DNA of 64,000 bases, taken from NCBI RefSeq assembly GCF_003481705.1, contig NZ_QULN01000004.1, positions 62,001 to 126,000 of the forward strand, written 5' to 3'. Positions 6,957 through 15,927 of this stretch are shown here, in pieces. Each line of letters starts with the position of its first letter. The stretch's first letter is position 1. Source of the stretch: Butyricicoccus sp. OM04-18BH. GTDB taxonomy: Bacteria > Bacillota > Clostridia > Oscillospirales > Butyricicoccaceae. The notes under the pieces are model-generated. The model was not told the DNA's origin, made no database searches, and was given only the letters and a program-made list of their open reading frames with translations. A program made the translations under genes and the position numbers.

Positions 6957-9539
6957 TTAACCGAGTTTTACGCGCTCGCGCAGAGAACCGGTGACCGAAA
7001 GCTGAACTGCCTGGGTCTTGTAGCCGGTGCAGGCCACCTGCGCTACATAGCTGCCGCGCTTGACGCTGAAGGAAGCGGTGCCGTCCGCGCCGGTGGTGAT
7101 GGTCTTGCCGCCGATGGATACCGCCGCGCCGGAAAGCGGAGCGCCGTATTCGTTGGTGACGACGAGCTGAACCGTCTCGAGGATCTCGCCGGTCATCTTG
7201 ACCGTGCGGCCGGAGGAGACGCTCGTGGTCTGCGTGATGGCCGAGGTGAAGCGCTCGTGCGTCGCCGTCAGCGTGTAGCTGCCGCGCTTGACGTAAACGG
7301 TCGCCTTGCCGTCCGAGTCGGTGACGAGGGTCTGTGCAGCGGTGCCGCTTTCGGCATCATTCGGGGTGAAGGTGACGGTCGCGCCCGAGATGGGCAGACC
7401 GAGGTCGTCGACCACGTTCGCGGTCAGCGCGTAGGTCGTGACGTAGTTGACGCGCAGCGTCGGGCTCTGGCCCTTGCTCATGACGAAAGTGAAGTCGGCG
7501 TAGGTCGCGCCGTCCTTGCCGAACTGGGCGACAGCGGTCTTGCTGAGGGTGACGGTCGAGCCGTCTACCTTGTACTGCCAGTTCTCCTCGAGCGTCTTGC
7601 CGCCTGCGCGGATGTTCTTGAGGGTCGCGCCGTTCGCCGGGTTGAGGGTGACGGAGACATCGTGATAGCCGCCGGACGAGGTGTTCGCGTCGAAATCGAC
7701 CGAGGAGGGAGCGACTTCATTGACCGGCGCGGAATCCGTGACGGTCAGCGAGCAGCTCGACGAGGAGCCGCGCGTGGGGACGAAGGTGATGGTGTAGCTG
7801 CCCTTGCTCTTTTTAGCGAGCGTCTCGCGCAGGAAGGTGACCGTACCCGAGGTTGCGTTGTAGTTGTAGTCCTTGCCGCGCTCGAGCACCGAGCTGCCGA
7901 GCTTGACCGTATCGAGCAGGGTGCCGGCCGGCAGACTGAGCGTTACGGTGACGTCGTTGTAGTTCGCCGAACTTTCGTACTTGTCGAACGTGACCTGCGA
8001 GGGGCTGACCGCGCTGAGCGAGGAGTTGCTGACGACGATGCCGATGGCAGCCTTGGTGCCGTCCTCGAACTTCAGCTCTGCAGTGTAGGTGCCGACGGAC
8101 AGAGTGGACAGATAGGTCTTGTAGACACGGATGCCGTTCTTGCCGGAGAGAATGTTGTAATCCGTGCCCTGACGCAGGTTGTTGCCGCCGACGGTGACGC
8201 GGGTCAGGTCGTTCTTGTCCGCATTGAACAGAAATTCGTAGGAAAAGGCGATGTTGTCCTTGTTGTTGATGTCGATGGACAGGGTGGACGGGGAGACCGA
8301 AACGCTCGTCGAGGAAGCGGCGGACTTGCCCGCGATGGTGGCGGTGACGCCGCTGGCGAGCTGTACCTCAGCCGGCTGCATGACAAGCTCGCAGCCGCTC
8401 GCGTTCAGCTTTGCGGTCTGCACCGAGCCGTTGCCGGTGACGGTGGTCTTTGCATCCGCGGTCAGCTCGCTGATGAGCGTGCTGCCTGTGGTGACGATGG
8501 TGGAAGCGGCCTTGGTGTCCAGATCCCAGACCGAAGCATCGAGCGAAAGGCTCGCGCCCTCACCGGTCACGGTGATATCGGAGAAGCCGCCTGCATTTGC
8601 GGAAAGACCGCTCTCAGAGAGCGAGGCGGAGGACTGCACCTCGGCGGTGCCGATATTGGTCGAGCCGGTCGCGATCACGGTCGGCTTGATGCCCATCGGG
8701 TTGGAGACGATGAGGTTCATCGCGGTCACGCCGTCGAGCGTGACGTTGCCGCCGCCGACGATGATATCGCCCTTGACGGTGACGTTGTTGAGGTTGACGT
8801 TGCCGGAGAGCACGCCCTCTGTGATGTAGAGATTGCCCTCGATGGTCGCGTCAGACAGCGTGCAGGCCGCCGAGATGGTGACGTTCTTCGTGTCGCCGTG
8901 GAAGGCTGCGGCAGTGTACTGCCTGCCGGACTCGCTGAGCGACGAGCCGAGGTAGAAGTACAGGATCTTGGCGATCTCGCCGCGCTTGAGGTTGCCCTGC
9001 GGCTTGAAGGTGCCGTCAGTGTAGCCGTTGATGTAGCCCTGAGAGACCGCCTCGGCGACGTAGCTCGTCGCGTAGGAGGAAATCTTGGACTTGTCGGTGA
9101 ACACATCGAGCTTGGACGCGGACGCGGTCGGCGCGTACTTGTGCAGGCGGCCGAGGATAGTCGCGGCCTGCTCGCGGGTCAGCGTGCCCTCGGGGTCCAT
9201 CTTGTTGTTGCCCGTGCCGTTGATGTAGCCGTGCTTGACGGCGATCTGGATGGTCTCATAGTACATATCCGAGCTTTTGACATCGGAAAAGCTGATGGAT
9301 GCCTTTTCGGTGAAGTCAAACGCGCGGTTGATGTAGCGCATGAATTCCCAGCGCGTGACCGAGGCCTCGGGGGTATAGTTGCCGGTCGAGGCGGAGGGGT
9401 TGATGATGCCGAGCTCGTGGAGCGAGGTCACATAGGGCTTCGACCAGTGCGAGTCGATGTCGGCCGCGAGCGCTGCCGGGACAGTGCCGGCGAGCAGGGC
9501 CGCCGCCAGAAAGGCGGAGAAAAATCGTTTCAGTTTCAA
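6957..9539 (-). CDS. SLH-domain cell-surface protein with C-terminal carboxypeptidase-regulatory-like repeats
   Basis: 860 residues, read from a TTG start at 9539 behind GAGGTG (7-nt spacing); it begins MKLKRFFSAFLAAALLAGTV, a signal peptide with an ALAA cleavage site. Three SLH domains occupy ~26-195 (VTRWEFMRYINRAF, LTREQAATILGRL, LKRGEIAKILYFYLG). Residues ~205-390 form a parallel-beta-like region with repeats such as ATIEGNLYITEGV and VTVKGDIIVGGGNVT. Several beta-sandwich units follow. Two C-terminal units (~680-860; GLPISGATVTF, GAPLSGAAVSI, YTLTATHERF, YVAQVACTGYK) resemble carboxypeptidase-regulatory-like domains that often bind sugars or act as spacers. Wall-anchored structural or adhesive role inferred; no catalytic motif seen. 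No riboswitch precedes it. Confidence 0.87.
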   Translation of the reverse strand: MKLKRFFSAFLAAALLAGTVPAALAADIDSHWSKPYVTSLHELGIINPSASTGNYTPEASVTRWEFMRYINRAFDFTEKASISFSDVKSSDMYYETIQIAVKHGYINGTGNNKMDPEGTLTREQAATILGRLHKYAPTASASKLDVFTDKSKISSYATSYVAEAVSQGYINGYTDGTFKPQGNLKRGEIAKILYFYLGSSLSESGRQYTAAAFHGDTKNVTISAACTLSDATIEGNLYITEGVLSGNVNLNNVTVKGDIIVGGGNVTLDGVTAMNLIVSNPMGIKPTVIATGSTNIGTAEVQSSASLSESGLSANAGGFSDITVTGEGASLSLDASVWDLDTKAASTIVTTGSTLISELTADAKTTVTGNGSVQTAKLNASGCELVMQPAEVQLASGVTATIAGKSAASSTSVSVSPSTLSIDINNKDNIAFSYEFLFNADKNDLTRVTVGGNNLRQGTDYNILSGKNGIRVYKTYLSTLSVGTYTAELKFEDGTKAAIGIVVSNSSLSAVSPSQVTFDKYESSANYNDVTVTLSLPAGTLLDTVKLGSSVLERGKDYNYNATSGTVTFLRETLAKKSKGSYTITFVPTRGSSSSCSLTVTDSAPVNEVAPSSVDFDANTSSGGYHDVSVTLNPANGATLKNIRAGGKTLEENWQYKVDGSTVTLSKTAVAQFGKDGATYADFTFVMSKGQSPTLRVNYVTTYALTANVVDDLGLPISGATVTFTPNDAESGTAAQTLVTDSDGKATVYVKRGSYTLTATHERFTSAITQTTSVSSGRTVKMTGEILETVQLVVTNEYGAPLSGAAVSIGGKTITTGADGTASFSVKRGSYVAQVACTGYKTQAVQLSVTGSLRERVKLG

Positions 9540-9608
9540 AAGTAATCACCTCTTATTATAATAATAATACCACGTTTCAACAGGCCTGTGTGTTACACTT
9601 GTGTGTCA

Positions 9609-10349
9609 TTATCCGTTGTGCGACAGACGCTCCTGCATATAGCGGTGGGCGTTCAGCTCGAGCGTGTCGTCGAGGGGCGCGAGCGGCTCGGCGCCGTCAT
9701 AGCGGTGGTTGAGCGCGGTCTGAAGGATAAAATCGCACAGGACCGGGTTTTTCGGAAGCAGCGAGCCGTGCGAATACGTGCCGAACACGTTCTTGTAGCG
9801 CGCACCCTCGGTCTTGTCCTCGCCGTTGTTGCCGTTTCCGGAGAGCATCATGCCGAGCGGGGCGACCTGCTCGCTGAGATAGGTCTTGCCGGAGTGGTTC
9901 TCGAAGCCGACGACGACCGTGTCGCCGCTCTCCGGGGTGGTCCTGAACATATAGTTGCCGATCATGCGCTCCTTTGCGCCGATGGTGTGCACGCCGATGG
10001 CGCCGATGAAGTCGAGCTGCACGCCGTCCCAGGTCTTGTAGTATTCGCCGAGCATCTGGTAGCCGCCGCAGATGGCGAGAAAGGTCTTTTCCTCCTCGAC
10101 CGCGGTGCGGATGTCCTGCGCCTTGCCGGAGGAAAGGTCGCGCAGCAGCACCTCCTGCTCGAAATCCTGACCGCCGCCGATGAAGAAGATGTCGTATTTG
10201 TCCGCGTTCAGCGGCTGGCCGATCGAGCATTCGTCGATATTGACCTTGATGCCGCGGCCCTCGAGGCGGCGCTTCATGGTGATGATGTTGCCGCGGTCGC
10301 CGTACAGATTAAGGATGTCCGGGTACAGATGGCAGATATTGAGTTCCAT
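9609..10349 (-). CDS. gatD: Lipid II isoglutaminyl synthase, glutamine amidotransferase subunit
   Basis: 246 residues of the class I glutamine amidotransferase (CobB/CobQ-like) type. It begins MELNICHLYPDILNLYGDRG, the family signature, and shows FIGGGQDFEQ, the nucleophile motif FLAICGGYQMLG (Cys in the elbow) and a C-terminal YSHGSLLPKNP with the catalytic His. With MurT it amidates the alpha-carboxylate of D-Glu in lipid II, releasing ammonia from glutamine. It lies 15 bp after murT in one operon, the usual order. Cytoplasmic. Confidence 0.93.
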   Translation of the reverse strand: MELNICHLYPDILNLYGDRGNIITMKRRLEGRGIKVNIDECSIGQPLNADKYDIFFIGGGQDFEQEVLLRDLSSGKAQDIRTAVEEEKTFLAICGGYQMLGEYYKTWDGVQLDFIGAIGVHTIGAKERMIGNYMFRTTPESGDTVVVGFENHSGKTYLSEQVAPLGMMLSGNGNNGEDKTEGARYKNVFGTYSHGSLLPKNPVLCDFILQTALNHRYDGAEPLAPLDDTLELNAHRYMQERLSHNG

Positions 10350-10364
10350 TTTTTCCGTTCCTCC

Positions 10365-11738
10365 TTATTCGTAGAACGCCTTGACGTCGGTATGTTTGCC
10401 GATCTCGCCGCGCAGGTCGAACATGGCGGTGTAGGTCGGCATGATGAAGGCCGGCGCCGCGTCCGCGCCGATCTCACCGAGCAGCTTTTCGTAGTCGCGG
10501 ACAAGCTCGATGCGCTCGGCCGGGAAGCCGGCGTACTTGAGGCGGAGCGCCATGTCGTCCGCGCGCACGCCCGAGACGAAGATGCGCGTAAAGCGGCCCT
10601 GCTGCGCGGCGAGCGCCTCGAAATCGACGTCCCAGATCCAGCTGATGTCCGTGCCGTCCGCGAAGCGGTCGTTGAGCAGGAAGGCGAGCTTGCAGCTGCC
10701 GACGTCGTGCGAGATGAGGTTGATGACCTGATTGTAGCCGGCCGGGTTCTTGACGAGCATCATGCGCGCCTGCGCCTGTCCCAGACGGAACTGCTCGGCG
10801 CGGCCGAAGCCGCATTCGAACTGGCCGAGGGCGCTGACCGTGGTCTTTTCGTCGATGCCGACCACATGCGCGGCGGCCGCGGCGGCCGCGGCATTATAGA
10901 TGTTGTAGCCGCCCGGCAGGTTGACGTGCACCTCGTGAGCGTGTCCGAAAATATCGAGCACGATGTCCGAGGCGTCCGCGCCGGTCGAAATGACCTGTGT
11001 GACCGCGACCTCGGGGGCGACGCGGTGGTAGCCGCACTTCGGGCAGCGGAAGCCGCCGAGATGGCCGTAGGTGCGGTAGTCATACTCGTACTGCGTCTTG
11101 CAGTGGATGCAGTAGACCGCATCGGACAGCTCGTGCGCGGTCTCCGAATAGATGGGGACGTTGACGCCGAAGCGGATGATGGGGTTCGGGATGCCGTCCT
11201 CGGCGAGCGAGGCGGTCAGCGAGCAGTCCGCGTTCAGACACAGCGTCGCGTTCGGGACATGGGTAATGCCCTCACGGATGGCGTTCAGGGTATGCGTGAT
11301 CTCGCCGTAGCGGTCGAGCTGGTCGCGGAAGATGTTGTTCACGACAAGGCACTCGACGGGCAGATATTCGCTCGTTCGGCGGAATGCGGCCTCGTCGCAC
11401 TCGATGAGCGCGTGGGTGTAGGGGCATTTGCCCGACAGGGTGGAATGCTGGGCGAACACGGCGATGATGCCGGTCAGCAGGTTCGCGCCCGACTTGTTGG
11501 AGAAATACTTGAGTCCTGCGTCAGCAAACGCCTGCTCGATCATGCGGGAGGTGGTGGTCTTGCCGTTCGTGCCGGTCACGACCGTGACCTTGACGCCGCG
11601 CGACAGCTCGCCGAGAATGTTTTTGTCGATCTTGAGCGCAAGTTTGCCCGGCAGGTTGGTGCCGCCGCGGCCGAGTCTGCGCAGGACCGCGCCCGATGCC
11701 TTGCACACCAGGACGGCCAGTCTGGTTCTAAGTCTCAT
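10365..11738 (-). CDS. murT: Lipid II isoglutaminyl synthase, Mur ligase-like subunit
   Basis: 457 residues. Mur ligase central domain with P-loop VTGTNGKTTTSRM and substrate motif NNIFRDQLDRYGE; a MurT-type zinc ribbon is visible as CIHCKTQYEYD...CPKCGYH; the C-terminal DUF1727-type part ends VKAFYE. It supplies the ATP-dependent ligase activity for amidation of D-glutamate in lipid II, in complex with GatD encoded directly downstream. A good promoter lies at 11779-11807. Confidence 0.93.
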   Translation of the reverse strand: MRLRTRLAVLVCKASGAVLRRLGRGGTNLPGKLALKIDKNILGELSRGVKVTVVTGTNGKTTTSRMIEQAFADAGLKYFSNKSGANLLTGIIAVFAQHSTLSGKCPYTHALIECDEAAFRRTSEYLPVECLVVNNIFRDQLDRYGEITHTLNAIREGITHVPNATLCLNADCSLTASLAEDGIPNPIIRFGVNVPIYSETAHELSDAVYCIHCKTQYEYDYRTYGHLGGFRCPKCGYHRVAPEVAVTQVISTGADASDIVLDIFGHAHEVHVNLPGGYNIYNAAAAAAAAHVVGIDEKTTVSALGQFECGFGRAEQFRLGQAQARMMLVKNPAGYNQVINLISHDVGSCKLAFLLNDRFADGTDISWIWDVDFEALAAQQGRFTRIFVSGVRADDMALRLKYAGFPAERIELVRDYEKLLGEIGADAAPAFIMPTYTAMFDLRGEIGKHTDVKAFYE

Positions 11739-11778
11739 ATCCGGACCTCGTTTTCGTTAAAATTCATATACAAATGTC

Positions 11779-11807
11779 ATTATACCGCATTTTTATGGTC
11801 TGCACAA
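11779..11807 (-). promoter_or_regulatory. Promoter of murT-gatD
   Basis: Minus strand: -35 TTGTGC (11802-11807), 17-bp spacer, -10 TATAAT (11779-11784), about 40 nt upstream of the murT start. Confidence 0.6.
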
Positions 11808-11889
11808 GTGGCAGGAGAAAAACTCCCCGTTACCCCGAGAGCTGACAAAATAAACTCCGGCGGTTTTGCCGGAAGTGTGGATCACGGCA

Positions 11890-11919
11890 TTGAAACAAGG
11901 GACAGAAATATTGTATGAT
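11890..11919 (+). promoter_or_regulatory. Promoter of the small membrane protein gene
   Basis: -35 TTGAAA (11890-11895), 18-bp spacer, -10 TATGAT (11914-11919), about 55 nt upstream of the start at 11974. Confidence 0.5.
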
Positions 11920-11973
11920 AGAGGAAAACAAAGACGGTCAGACAAACGGGTATTTGCTTAAGGGGTGGATTAC

Positions 11974-12321
11974 ATGAAAAAAATTATACCTTGGATATTA
12001 GCGACAGCAGTAATTATGTTGGTGTTTCCATGGCTTGCGGTTACATTCATAAAAGGTGATGGCGGCATGGCAGTTTGCTTCATTCTGTTTTTTGCAGTGA
12101 ATCCTATTTATGCAATTTGTTCCGGAGCATACGCCGGCAAGGACATAAAAATATTTTGGACACTACCAATTATCACAGCGCTATTCTTTTTGCTTGGGAC
12201 ATGGCTGTTCTTTAGTATGGGAGAAAAAGCATTTATTTTATATGCGTTGGTATATTTGCTCTTAGGAATTGTAGCAGAGTTAATTTCCATGTTTGTAAAG
12301 AAAAAGAATTTAAGAGGTTAA
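11974..12321 (+). CDS. Small four-helix membrane protein, AT-rich
   Basis: 115 residues, family not recognised. Start ATG 11974 (MKKIIPWILATAVIMLVFPW) behind AGGGGTGG; a GTG nine bases upstream sits on the ribosome binding site and is unlikely. Four hydrophobic segments are visible (about 5-25, 33-55, 62-84 and 88-108) with a KKKNLRG tail. Codon use and base composition are clearly more AT-rich than the flanking murT and AraC genes, which suggests acquisition by transfer. It has its own promoter and a terminator (12364-12395). No function assigned. Confidence 0.75.
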   Translation: MKKIIPWILATAVIMLVFPWLAVTFIKGDGGMAVCFILFFAVNPIYAICSGAYAGKDIKIFWTLPIITALFFLLGTWLFFSMGEKAFILYALVYLLLGIVAELISMFVKKKNLRG

Positions 12322-12363
12322 ACAAATTCAAGTTCGTTAAGGCAATACCGCATAATTGGACAA

Positions 12364-12395
12364 GGGCAAGGCTTAAGATACGCCTTGCTCTTTTT
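12364..12395 (+). terminator. Terminator of the small membrane protein gene
   Basis: GGCAAGGC (12365-12372) and GCCTTGC arms around a nine-base loop, followed by TCTTTTT on the plus strand. Confidence 0.8.
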
Positions 12396-12398
12396 CTG

Positions 12399-13268
12399 TC
12401 AGATCGGGTGCTTCCGGAACAGGCCGGGGGCGATGCCGACGTTGCTGCGGAAGCTGTGGATGAAGTTTTCCTCGCTGTTGTAGCCGGTGGCATAGGCGAT
12501 CTCCTTGACCGAGAGCTGGGTCGAGGTAAGCAGGTACTTCGCCTTGTCGATGCGGCGGAGGATGATGTATTCATAGGGAGAATAGCCGGTTTTGGCCTTG
12601 AATTGGCGCGAAAAGTGCGAAGAGCTCAGAGAGACCGAGGCGGCGACCTCCTGCACGCTCAGCTCCTCGAACAGGTGGCGGTTCATGTAGCGGATGGCCT
12701 CTGCGATGCGGTCGCTGCCGGCGTGAGCCGGAGAGGTGTCGTCGAGCAGCAGCAGGCCGAGTATGCGGTGGAGCATCTGCGAGAGCTGTGCCTCGCCGGG
12801 GCGCTCGTCTGCGGCGCAGCCGGTGAAGATGCTGTCGAGCAGCTGCGCGATCTCGCTGACGCCCGAGGGCATAAAGACCTGCCGGCCGCCGTGCGCCTGA
12901 AGGATGCGGCGGTAAAACGCGCGCGTGTTCAGTCCGTTGAACAGCAGCCACGAGAATTCGAGGCCGTCCGAGGCGGCGTAGCGGTAGGGCTCGCGGCAGT
13001 CGAACAGCACGACCTGTCCGGCGGCGGCGAGCGCTCTGACGCCGCCGAGCGTCAGCTCCATCGCGCCGCTGTGGATATAGAACAGCATGATGTTCTGGTT
13101 GTGATCGCCCTGCATGGCGATCTCCGAGCGGTGGTCGAAAGAATACAGGCTGCTGCAAAAGTAATGACCGCCGCGCGTGGGGTAATAAAAAAGCTCGCGT
13201 GCAAGCGAGGACGGGGTGAAGAAATATCGTTCCGAGGTTTGATGCACGCCTTTCTCCGGGATCAGCAT
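12399..13268 (-). CDS. AraC-family transcriptional regulator
   Basis: 289 residues. The N-terminal half is a cupin-like sensor domain (HNQNIMLFYIHSGAMELT, GQVVLFDCREPYRY). The C-terminal ~100 residues carry both AraC helix-turn-helix units (LFEELSVQEVAASVSLSSSH, FSRQFKAKTGYSPYEYI and VKEIAYATGYNSEENFIHSF). Such regulators typically sense a sugar and activate nearby catabolic genes. It is divergent from the TIM-barrel isomerase at 13563, with 294 bp between the starts, so that gene is the likely target; the effector is unknown. Confidence 0.9.
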   Translation of the reverse strand: MLIPEKGVHQTSERYFFTPSSLARELFYYPTRGGHYFCSSLYSFDHRSEIAMQGDHNQNIMLFYIHSGAMELTLGGVRALAAAGQVVLFDCREPYRYAASDGLEFSWLLFNGLNTRAFYRRILQAHGGRQVFMPSGVSEIAQLLDSIFTGCAADERPGEAQLSQMLHRILGLLLLDDTSPAHAGSDRIAEAIRYMNRHLFEELSVQEVAASVSLSSSHFSRQFKAKTGYSPYEYIILRRIDKAKYLLTSTQLSVKEIAYATGYNSEENFIHSFRSNVGIAPGLFRKHPI

Positions 13269-13472
13269 AAAGCGTCACGCTCCTTTCCTGCATCATAGCA
13301 GAATTTACCCTGCTGCGCAAGAGTTAAAGCGTGTTCTGAAAAGAAAAAGCAGAAATTTATACGAAATAATGAATAAAATACGCAGACATTCAGCATTTGC
13401 GCAAAATATAATCAGAAGTGCACAATCGCGGAAAAACAGCAGGATTTCGCAGTTATACGGCGAAATGTATCA

Positions 13473-13501
13473 TTGGCAGAGCGGATAAAGCGCCGTATAA
13501 T
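13473..13501 (+). promoter_or_regulatory. Promoter of the TIM-barrel isomerase gene
   Basis: -35 TTGGCA (13473-13478), exact 17-bp spacer, -10 TATAAT (13496-13501), 62 nt upstream of the ATG. Confidence 0.7.
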
Positions 13502-13562
13502 AGAGCCATCGAAAGGGAAGCCGCCCTGGAAACGGCACAAAGAGACAAGGAGGAAAACATTT

Positions 13563-14477
13563 ATGAAAATCGCATTTGACGTTGACGTTCTGGCCAAGCA
13601 GATGTCCATCAATGATTACGTACACAAGGTCGCAGACTGGGGCTACAAGTACATCGAGCAGTCCCCGCATCCGCGCATCAACCCGTTCTACAAGCATCCG
13701 CTGTTCTCCAAGGAGTGCCAGCAGGAGTATAAGCAGGCTCTCAAGGAGACCGGCGTAGAGATCTCGTCCTTCATCGTTGTTTACCGCTGGTCCGGCCCGA
13801 CCGAGGAGCAGCGCCAGCACGCAGTTGCCAACTGGAAGCGCATGATCGAGATCGCGGTTGACATGGGCGTACCGGTCATCAACACCGAGTTCTCCGGCGA
13901 CCCGAACCAGCAGGAGATCTGCAACGGCATGTTCTTCAAGTCCATGGAGGAGCTGCTCCCGATCATCGAGCGCGAGGGCATCCGCGTAGAGTGCCAGTCT
14001 CACCCGTATGACTTCGTAGAGCTGAATGACGAGGCCTGCGACATCGTCAAGTCCTTCCGCTCCAAGAACCTCGGCTACGTTTACTCCGCTTCCCACGGCT
14101 TCTTCTATGACCAGGGCAAGGGCGACGTCCGCCATATGCTCAAGTACGCCGGCGACGAGCTGACCCACGTACTTCTGGCCGACACCTGGAACCAGACCAA
14201 GGACTGCCGCTACATCGTCAATCCGCCCTGGCTCAACCAGCGCGGCCGCGCAGACTACACCATCCATCAGCACACCGCCATGGGCGAGGGCGAGGTCGAT
14301 TTCGACGGCATCTTCGAGACCCTGCGCGACATGGACTTCGCAAACAAGCAGCTCAAGCCGGACGCACCCAAGGTCGGCGGCGACAACATCATCTGCGTAT
14401 CCTACTTCGGCTTCCCGGAGAAGATGGAGCAGCAGGCTCCCGAGGCGCTCGAGCGCATCAAGCGCGAGCTGCTGTAA
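13563..14477 (+). CDS. Sugar phosphate isomerase/epimerase (xylose-isomerase-like TIM barrel)
   Basis: 304 residues, start ATG 13563 behind AAGGAGG. The fold call rests on MKIAFDVDVLAKQMSINDYV, KVADWGYKYIEQSPHPR, EYKQALKETGVEISSF, VINTEFSGDP, VECQSHPYDF and the late acidic/histidine positions (HVLLADTWNQ, HQHTAMGEGEVDFDGIF). The family binds a divalent metal through Glu/Asp/His and includes inosose isomerases, tagatose epimerases and related sugar enzymes; the substrate cannot be read from sequence. It stands alone, divergent from an AraC regulator, and ends in a strong terminator. Probably an inducible sugar-catabolic step (inference). Confidence 0.83.
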   Translation: MKIAFDVDVLAKQMSINDYVHKVADWGYKYIEQSPHPRINPFYKHPLFSKECQQEYKQALKETGVEISSFIVVYRWSGPTEEQRQHAVANWKRMIEIAVDMGVPVINTEFSGDPNQQEICNGMFFKSMEELLPIIEREGIRVECQSHPYDFVELNDEACDIVKSFRSKNLGYVYSASHGFFYDQGKGDVRHMLKYAGDELTHVLLADTWNQTKDCRYIVNPPWLNQRGRADYTIHQHTAMGEGEVDFDGIFETLRDMDFANKQLKPDAPKVGGDNIICVSYFGFPEKMEQQAPEALERIKRELL

Positions 14478-14549
14478 GAGCGCCCCTTGCCGTAAGCGCA
14501 TATCTTGCAGAAATCTCTCTCTTTTCAATTTCAAATATCTCAAAACGCA

Positions 14550-14590
14550 AAGGCGCTCCCGTCTACTCAGATGGGAGCGCCTTTGTCTGT
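14550..14590. terminator. Terminator between the isomerase and ricT
   Basis: CAAAGGCGCTCCC and GGGAGCGCCTTTG arms (about 14551-14587) form a strong hairpin with short T runs on both strands; the two genes converge on it. Confidence 0.75.
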
Positions 14591-14663
14591 AAAAAAGAAA
14601 CGCAGACAAAAGTCTGCGTTTCGGCTTATCCCTTGTTTTTCTCCACAGCCTGTGGAGAACTTT

Positions 14664-15875
14664 TTATTCGGCGCTGTTCTGAGGGGCAGGCGCATTTTCG
14701 CCGTTCTGCGGGCGGCGGTGTCTGCGGCCGCCGCGCGAGCGGCGGCGAGGTGCACCCTCGCGCGGTTCTGCTGCGGCATTTTCGCCGGTTTCAGCAGGAT
14801 TTGCATTCTTTTCGATGCGCTCCGGCTTCTCAGGACGGGGCTGGCGTTCGCCCCTTGCCGGACGTTCCGGCTTCTCCTGACGCGGCGGCCGCTCGACCTT
14901 CGGCTGACGCTCGGGCCGCTCGCTTCTCAGCTGACGCTCGGGCTTCGCCGGACGCTCCGCTCTCTGCGGCTTTGCCGGGCGCTCGGACGGCGGATTTTCG
15001 CCGTTTTCCTCGCGCTGACGGCGCTCCTCGGCCATCGCGGCGGCGTTCTGGCGGTTGCGGCACGCGCCCTTGACCACCGTGCAGTCCTCACAGCGGAACT
15101 CGGTCAGCGAATGCTCGGGGCTGTCATCGAGCTGCACCTTGCAGATGCCGCGCAGCATCTGGGTCGTGATGACCTTGCCGCGGCCCTCGGGGGTATCGAC
15201 AACGCTGCCCTGTCGCGGCGTGATCTTCTGGAGCTCGGCGTAGGCCTCGTGCTCGTATTTCAGGCAGCACATCAGACGGCCGCATACACCGGAGATCTTC
15301 GCCGGATTGAGCGAAAGGTTCTGGTCCTTGGCCATATTGATGGAAACCGGGTGGAAATCGTCAAGATAAGTCGAGCAGCACAGCTCGCGGCCGCAGCAGC
15401 CGAGGCCGCCGATCATCTTCGCCTCGTCGCGCACGCCGATCTGGCGCAGCTCGATACGGGTGCGGAACACGCCGGCAAGATCCTTGACCAGCTCGCGGAA
15501 GTCTACGCGGCCGTCCGCGGTGAAGTAGAACAGCAGCTTGTTCATGTCAAACGTGCATTCCGCGGTCACAAGGTTCATTTCGAGCTTTCTGTCCTCAATT
15601 TTGCGCTTGCAGACGAGAAACGCCTCGTCCGCGCGCTTGCGGTTGCGCTCGAGCGTTTTCATGTCCGCCTCAGTCGCGATGCGGATCATGCGCTTGAGCG
15701 GCTGCACGACCGACTGCTCGTTCACCTCGGTGTTGCCCTGCACGCACTCGCCGTATTCCAGACCGCGCGCGGTCTCGACGATTACGCCGGTACCGGCGGT
15801 GACTTCGGTATCCTGCGGGTCAAAATAATACATTTTTCCGTTTGATTTGAAACGGACTCCGATTATGGTCGTCAA
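14664..15875 (-). CDS. ricT: RicT/YaaT (PSP1-domain) regulator of RNA processing
   Basis: 403 residues from a TTG start at 15875, eight bases after AGGAGG. The PSP1 domain fills the N-terminal ~270 residues with the conserved cysteines GGLGCCGRELCCSTYL, ISGVCGRLMCCLKYEH and EFRCEDC, which in B. subtilis RicT help hold an Fe-S cluster in the RicAFT complex that assists RNase Y and sporulation. Residues ~295-403 are an extra tail built of repeated ERPAKPER-like units and ending in an RRRSRGGRRHRRPQ basic patch; it is absent from the B. subtilis protein and looks suited to RNA binding (inference). Downstream of holB, as in other Firmicutes. Confidence 0.92.
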   Translation of the reverse strand: MTTIIGVRFKSNGKMYYFDPQDTEVTAGTGVIVETARGLEYGECVQGNTEVNEQSVVQPLKRMIRIATEADMKTLERNRKRADEAFLVCKRKIEDRKLEMNLVTAECTFDMNKLLFYFTADGRVDFRELVKDLAGVFRTRIELRQIGVRDEAKMIGGLGCCGRELCCSTYLDDFHPVSINMAKDQNLSLNPAKISGVCGRLMCCLKYEHEAYAELQKITPRQGSVVDTPEGRGKVITTQMLRGICKVQLDDSPEHSLTEFRCEDCTVVKGACRNRQNAAAMAEERRQREENGENPPSERPAKPQRAERPAKPERQLRSERPERQPKVERPPRQEKPERPARGERQPRPEKPERIEKNANPAETGENAAAEPREGAPRRRSRGGRRHRRPQNGENAPAPQNSAE

Positions 15876-15900
15876 AGGTTTGTCCTCCTGTATCTGTAAA

Positions 15901-15919
15901 GCAGGGCAGGCGCCCTGCG
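15901..15919 (-). other. Hairpin between holB and ricT
   Basis: GCAGGGC and GCCCTGC arms with a four-base loop lie between the holB stop and the ricT ribosome binding site. There is no T run, so this is more likely a processing or stability element than a terminator. Confidence 0.35.
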
Positions 15920-15927
15920 GGAAAGTG

